NCBI GenBank assembly: GCA_013152385.1
Contig: JAADGL010000042.1
Location: 1 to 64,000 of the forward strand
Direction of reading: 5' to 3'
Origin: Acidobacteriota bacterium
GTDB lineage: Bacteria > Acidobacteriota > Holophagae > Thermotomaculales > Thermotomaculaceae
Length of the DNA stretch: 64,000 nt
In this document: positions 61,957 through 64,000 of the stretch, piece after piece
Layout: every line of letters starts with the position of its first letter
Numbering within the stretch: the stretch's first letter is position 1
Program-made: the position numbers and the translations under genes
The notes under the pieces: model-generated
Database searches by the model: none
What the model saw: the letters and a program-made list of their open reading frames with translations, nothing else
What the model was told of the DNA's origin: nothing

Positions 61957-64000
61957 TCAGCGGTTCCGTCTATTGTCACCGCCTCTTGGCTCGCGGTTCC
62001 CACCGCGGCTGTGGTCGTCCCGTCTGCGATGGTCATGCCGGTCTCCACCGTCATTCCGGTGGCTGTCCCGGTTTACATCCCCTTCTTCCCGAGGCAATAA
62101 AACCTTCCGGCTGAGATTCAAACGGCCCTGAGAGTCAATTTCCATCAACTTCACTTCAATTTCCTGGCCCAGCTGAAGCTCATCTTCCACACTGCGAACC
62201 CGGTAATTTGCAATTTCACTGATATGAAGCAAACCGTCTTTTCCGGGAAGCACCTCAACAAAAGCACCGAACTTCTCAATTCGCTTAACAATACCTTTGT
62301 AAACCGTTCCGACTTCAGGCTCCTGAATAATCTGCCGAATCATATCCATGGCTTTTGTGGCAGACGCCTCGCTTGTCGCCGCAACCAAACAGGTACCATC
62401 ATCCTCGATGTCAATCTTTGCTCCGCTCTTCTCCACAATTTCACGAATCACTTTGCCCCCCGGGCCGATAATTTCACGAATCTTATCCGGATGGACCTTT
62501 ATGCTTGTAATCCTCGGAGCAAAAGGAGAATAATTGTCCCGCGGAACCGGCAGGGTAGCCACCATTTTGTCAAGAATCTCATTGTACGCGCGGACAGCCT
62601 GGTCCAATGCTTCCGCCATAATTGCTTCCGTGAGGCCCTTGACCTTCAAATCCATCTGCAGGGCGGTTATACCGTCCCGGGTTCCGGTCACTTTAAAATC
62701 CATATCGCCATAATGATCTTCCTCACCGGCAATATCGGTCAGAATCGCGTATTTTTCATCCTCTTTCACCATTCCCATGGCAATACCTGCCACAGGTTTT
62801 TTAAGCGGCACACCGGCATCCATCAATGCCAGCGTGGCACCGCAAGTGGTAGCCATTGAAGACGAGCCGTTTGATTCCAGAATCTCCGAAACAATCCGGA
62901 CAACATAGGGAAAATCATCATCCTCCATTGTCGGCATCATGGGTTCTATTGCCCGTTTGGCCAATGCGCCGTGTCCGATTTCCCTGCGGCCGGGAGACCT
63001 TAAAAACTTGACTTCACCAACGCTGAATGGCGGGAAATTGTAATGAAGCATAAACCTTTCATCTTCTTCCCCCTCCAGGCCGTCAATCATCTGGGCATCG
63101 CCGAAAGTCCCAAGGGTAGCCATTACCAGTGCCTGGGTCTCCCCCCGGGTGAAAATAGCCGAACCGTGGGTCCGGGGCAGTACCCCGACTTCGCATGTAA
63201 TGGGTCGAATCTCATCGAACGCCCGCCCGTCCAGCCTGCGGCCCTGGCTCAGAAGCGTTTCGCGGAATAAACGTTCTTTTATGCTGTCAAACATCAGTCC
63301 CGCATCAAACTGTTCGTCTTCTTCAAATGATTCTTTAATTTCTTTCTTCAGTAACCTGACCGCATTGTATTTCTTAATTTTATCTTTAATCTGCAATGCT
63401 TCCAGAAGCCGGTTGCCCAAAAGCCCTTTCACCCTGTCTTCCAAGCCGTCCGGAAACACTTTCGGTGAAACTTCCCACTTTTGAGGTGCCACCATTGCCT
63501 GCAGCTCCCGCTGCACCGCAACAAGTTTCCGAATCTGCTCATGGGCAAAAGTCAGTGCGTCCACCATAATTTTGGCACTGACTTCTTTCGCGCCGGCCTC
63601 AACCATAACAATCGCCTCATCCGTTCCTGCCACAACCAGGTCCAACATGGAATCTGCTTTCTCCTGATACAGGGGATTCGCAACGAATTCGCCGTCAATT
63701 AATCCCACCCGAACAGACGCAATCGCAGTATCAAATGGAATATCAGAAATACAGAGAGCAACCGAGGCACCGGTCAAAGCCAGCATTTCAGTCTCATTTT
63801 CTCCGTCAAATGAATAGACATTGGCAATCACCTGCGTCTCATTCTGAAATCCATCCGGAAAGAGCGGACGCAGCGGCCTGTCAATTAACCGGCTGGTCAG
63901 CACCTCTTTTTTAGAAGGCCTGCCCTCTCTTTTGAAAAATCCGCCGGGGATTTTGCCTGCAGCAGAAGTATGCTCCCGGTAATCCACAGTCAACGGGAAA
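61957..64000 (-). CDS. pnp: Polynucleotide phosphorylase, 5' end outside the window
   Basis: About 680 residues are visible; the N-terminal ~60-70 lie past the window edge (reading starts in [28 protein letters not shown]). The frame includes the first RNase PH domain, an alpha-helical linker (~165-235), the second RNase PH domain with [42 protein letters not shown] domain (~510-570, [24 protein letters not shown]) and S1 domain (~575-640, [34 protein letters not shown]). It degrades RNA 3'-5' using phosphate. After the S1 domain a ~40-residue tail is extremely rich in R, D, G, H and N. It is followed by asnS in the same direction. Confidence 0.95.
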   Translation of the reverse strand, partial: FPLTVDYREHTSAAGKIPGGFFKREGRPSKKEVLTSRLIDRPLRPLFPDGFQNETQVIANVYSFDGENETEMLALTGASVALCISDIPFDTAIASVRVGLIDGEFVANPLYQEKADSMLDLVVAGTDEAIVMVEAGAKEVSAKIMVDALTFAHEQIRKLVAVQRELQAMVAPQKWEVSPKVFPDGLEDRVKGLLGNRLLEALQIKDKIKKYNAVRLLKKEIKESFEEDEQFDAGLMFDSIKERLFRETLLSQGRRLDGRAFDEIRPITCEVGVLPRTHGSAIFTRGETQALVMATLGTFGDAQMIDGLEGEEDERFMLHYNFPPFSVGEVKFLRSPGRREIGHGALAKRAIEPMMPTMEDDDFPYVVRIVSEILESNGSSSMATTCGATLALMDAGVPLKKPVAGIAMGMVKEDEKYAILTDIAGEEDHYGDMDFKVTGTRDGITALQMDLKVKGLTEAIMAEALDQAVRAYNEILDKMVATLPVPRDNYSPFAPRITSIKVHPDKIREIIGPGGKVIREIVEKSGAKIDIEDDGTCLVAATSEASATKAMDMIRQIIQEPEVGTVYKGIVKRIEKFGAFVEVLPGKDGLLHISEIANYRVRSVEDELQLGQEIEVKLMEIDSQGRLNLSRKVLLPREEGDVNRDSHRNDGGDRHDHRRRDDHSRGGNREPRGGDNRRNR

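Overview
The window comes from a Gram-negative bacterium. It carries a complete outer-membrane assembly and lipid A block (lolC, lolD, bamA, skp, lpxD, fabZ, lpxA, lpxC). Base composition looks close to balanced, intergenic gaps are short, and many genes overlap by 1-25 bases. Multihaem cytochrome c, quinol-dependent NO reductase, a sodium-pumping methylmalonyl-CoA decarboxylase and an AmrS radical-SAM enzyme suggest an anaerobic or microaerobic lifestyle with respiratory and fermentative options. The MglA-type GTPase and the overall mix recall Acidobacteriota/Aminicenantes-like or deltaproteobacterial-type lineages, but this placement is a guess. No phage, insertion sequence, integrase or CRISPR array was seen.

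Layout. 1-1770: 3' part of amrS, then an ECF sigma factor with a small zinc-finger partner. 1972-12071: accessory-looking secreted proteins (nine-haem cytochrome, LRR protein, C1A papain-like protease), with murB and a methyltransferase between them. 12336-16853: serine acetyltransferase, norZ with an FNR/DNR-like site upstream, an EamA transporter. 17133-21105: methylmalonyl-CoA epimerase plus mmdA-D-C-B, behind a perfect CRP-type palindrome. 21358-24766: FHA-CpaF ATPase, type IV prepilin, MglA-GTPase-PAS. 24838-29502: tRNA-Arg, fluC, DUF190, a CAU tRNA, then zinc-ribbon/yggS/yggT/divIVA/hutI. 29483-34093: a minus-strand run (glutamine synthetase family, plsC, small membrane protein, K+ channel, cysteine-rich unknown, DUF192). 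34378-39991: receiver protein, YHS-like protein, FHA-GGDEF cyclase, two Opp-type ATPases and ruvB. 40117-51070: lysS-lolC-lolD-clpC-bamA-skp-lpxD-fabZ-lpxA. 51125-54283: folK, histidine kinase, tadA, tRNA-Ser, lpxC. 54406-64000: a giant subtilisin-like protease, TPR lipid/surface-type secreted protein, rimO, asnS and a 5'-cut pnp.

The thread tying the accessory regions together is a roughly 100-residue beta-rich repeat module that I see in four otherwise unrelated secreted proteins: the cytochrome, the LRR protein, the C1A protease and the S8 protease. In total there are about 14 copies. I do not recognise it as a named family, and it is the best candidate here for an undescribed system (a shared surface-attachment or matrix module). 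Upstream regions of two of these genes, of the mmd operon and of norZ carry CRP/FNR-type inverted repeats, which hints at coordinated control.
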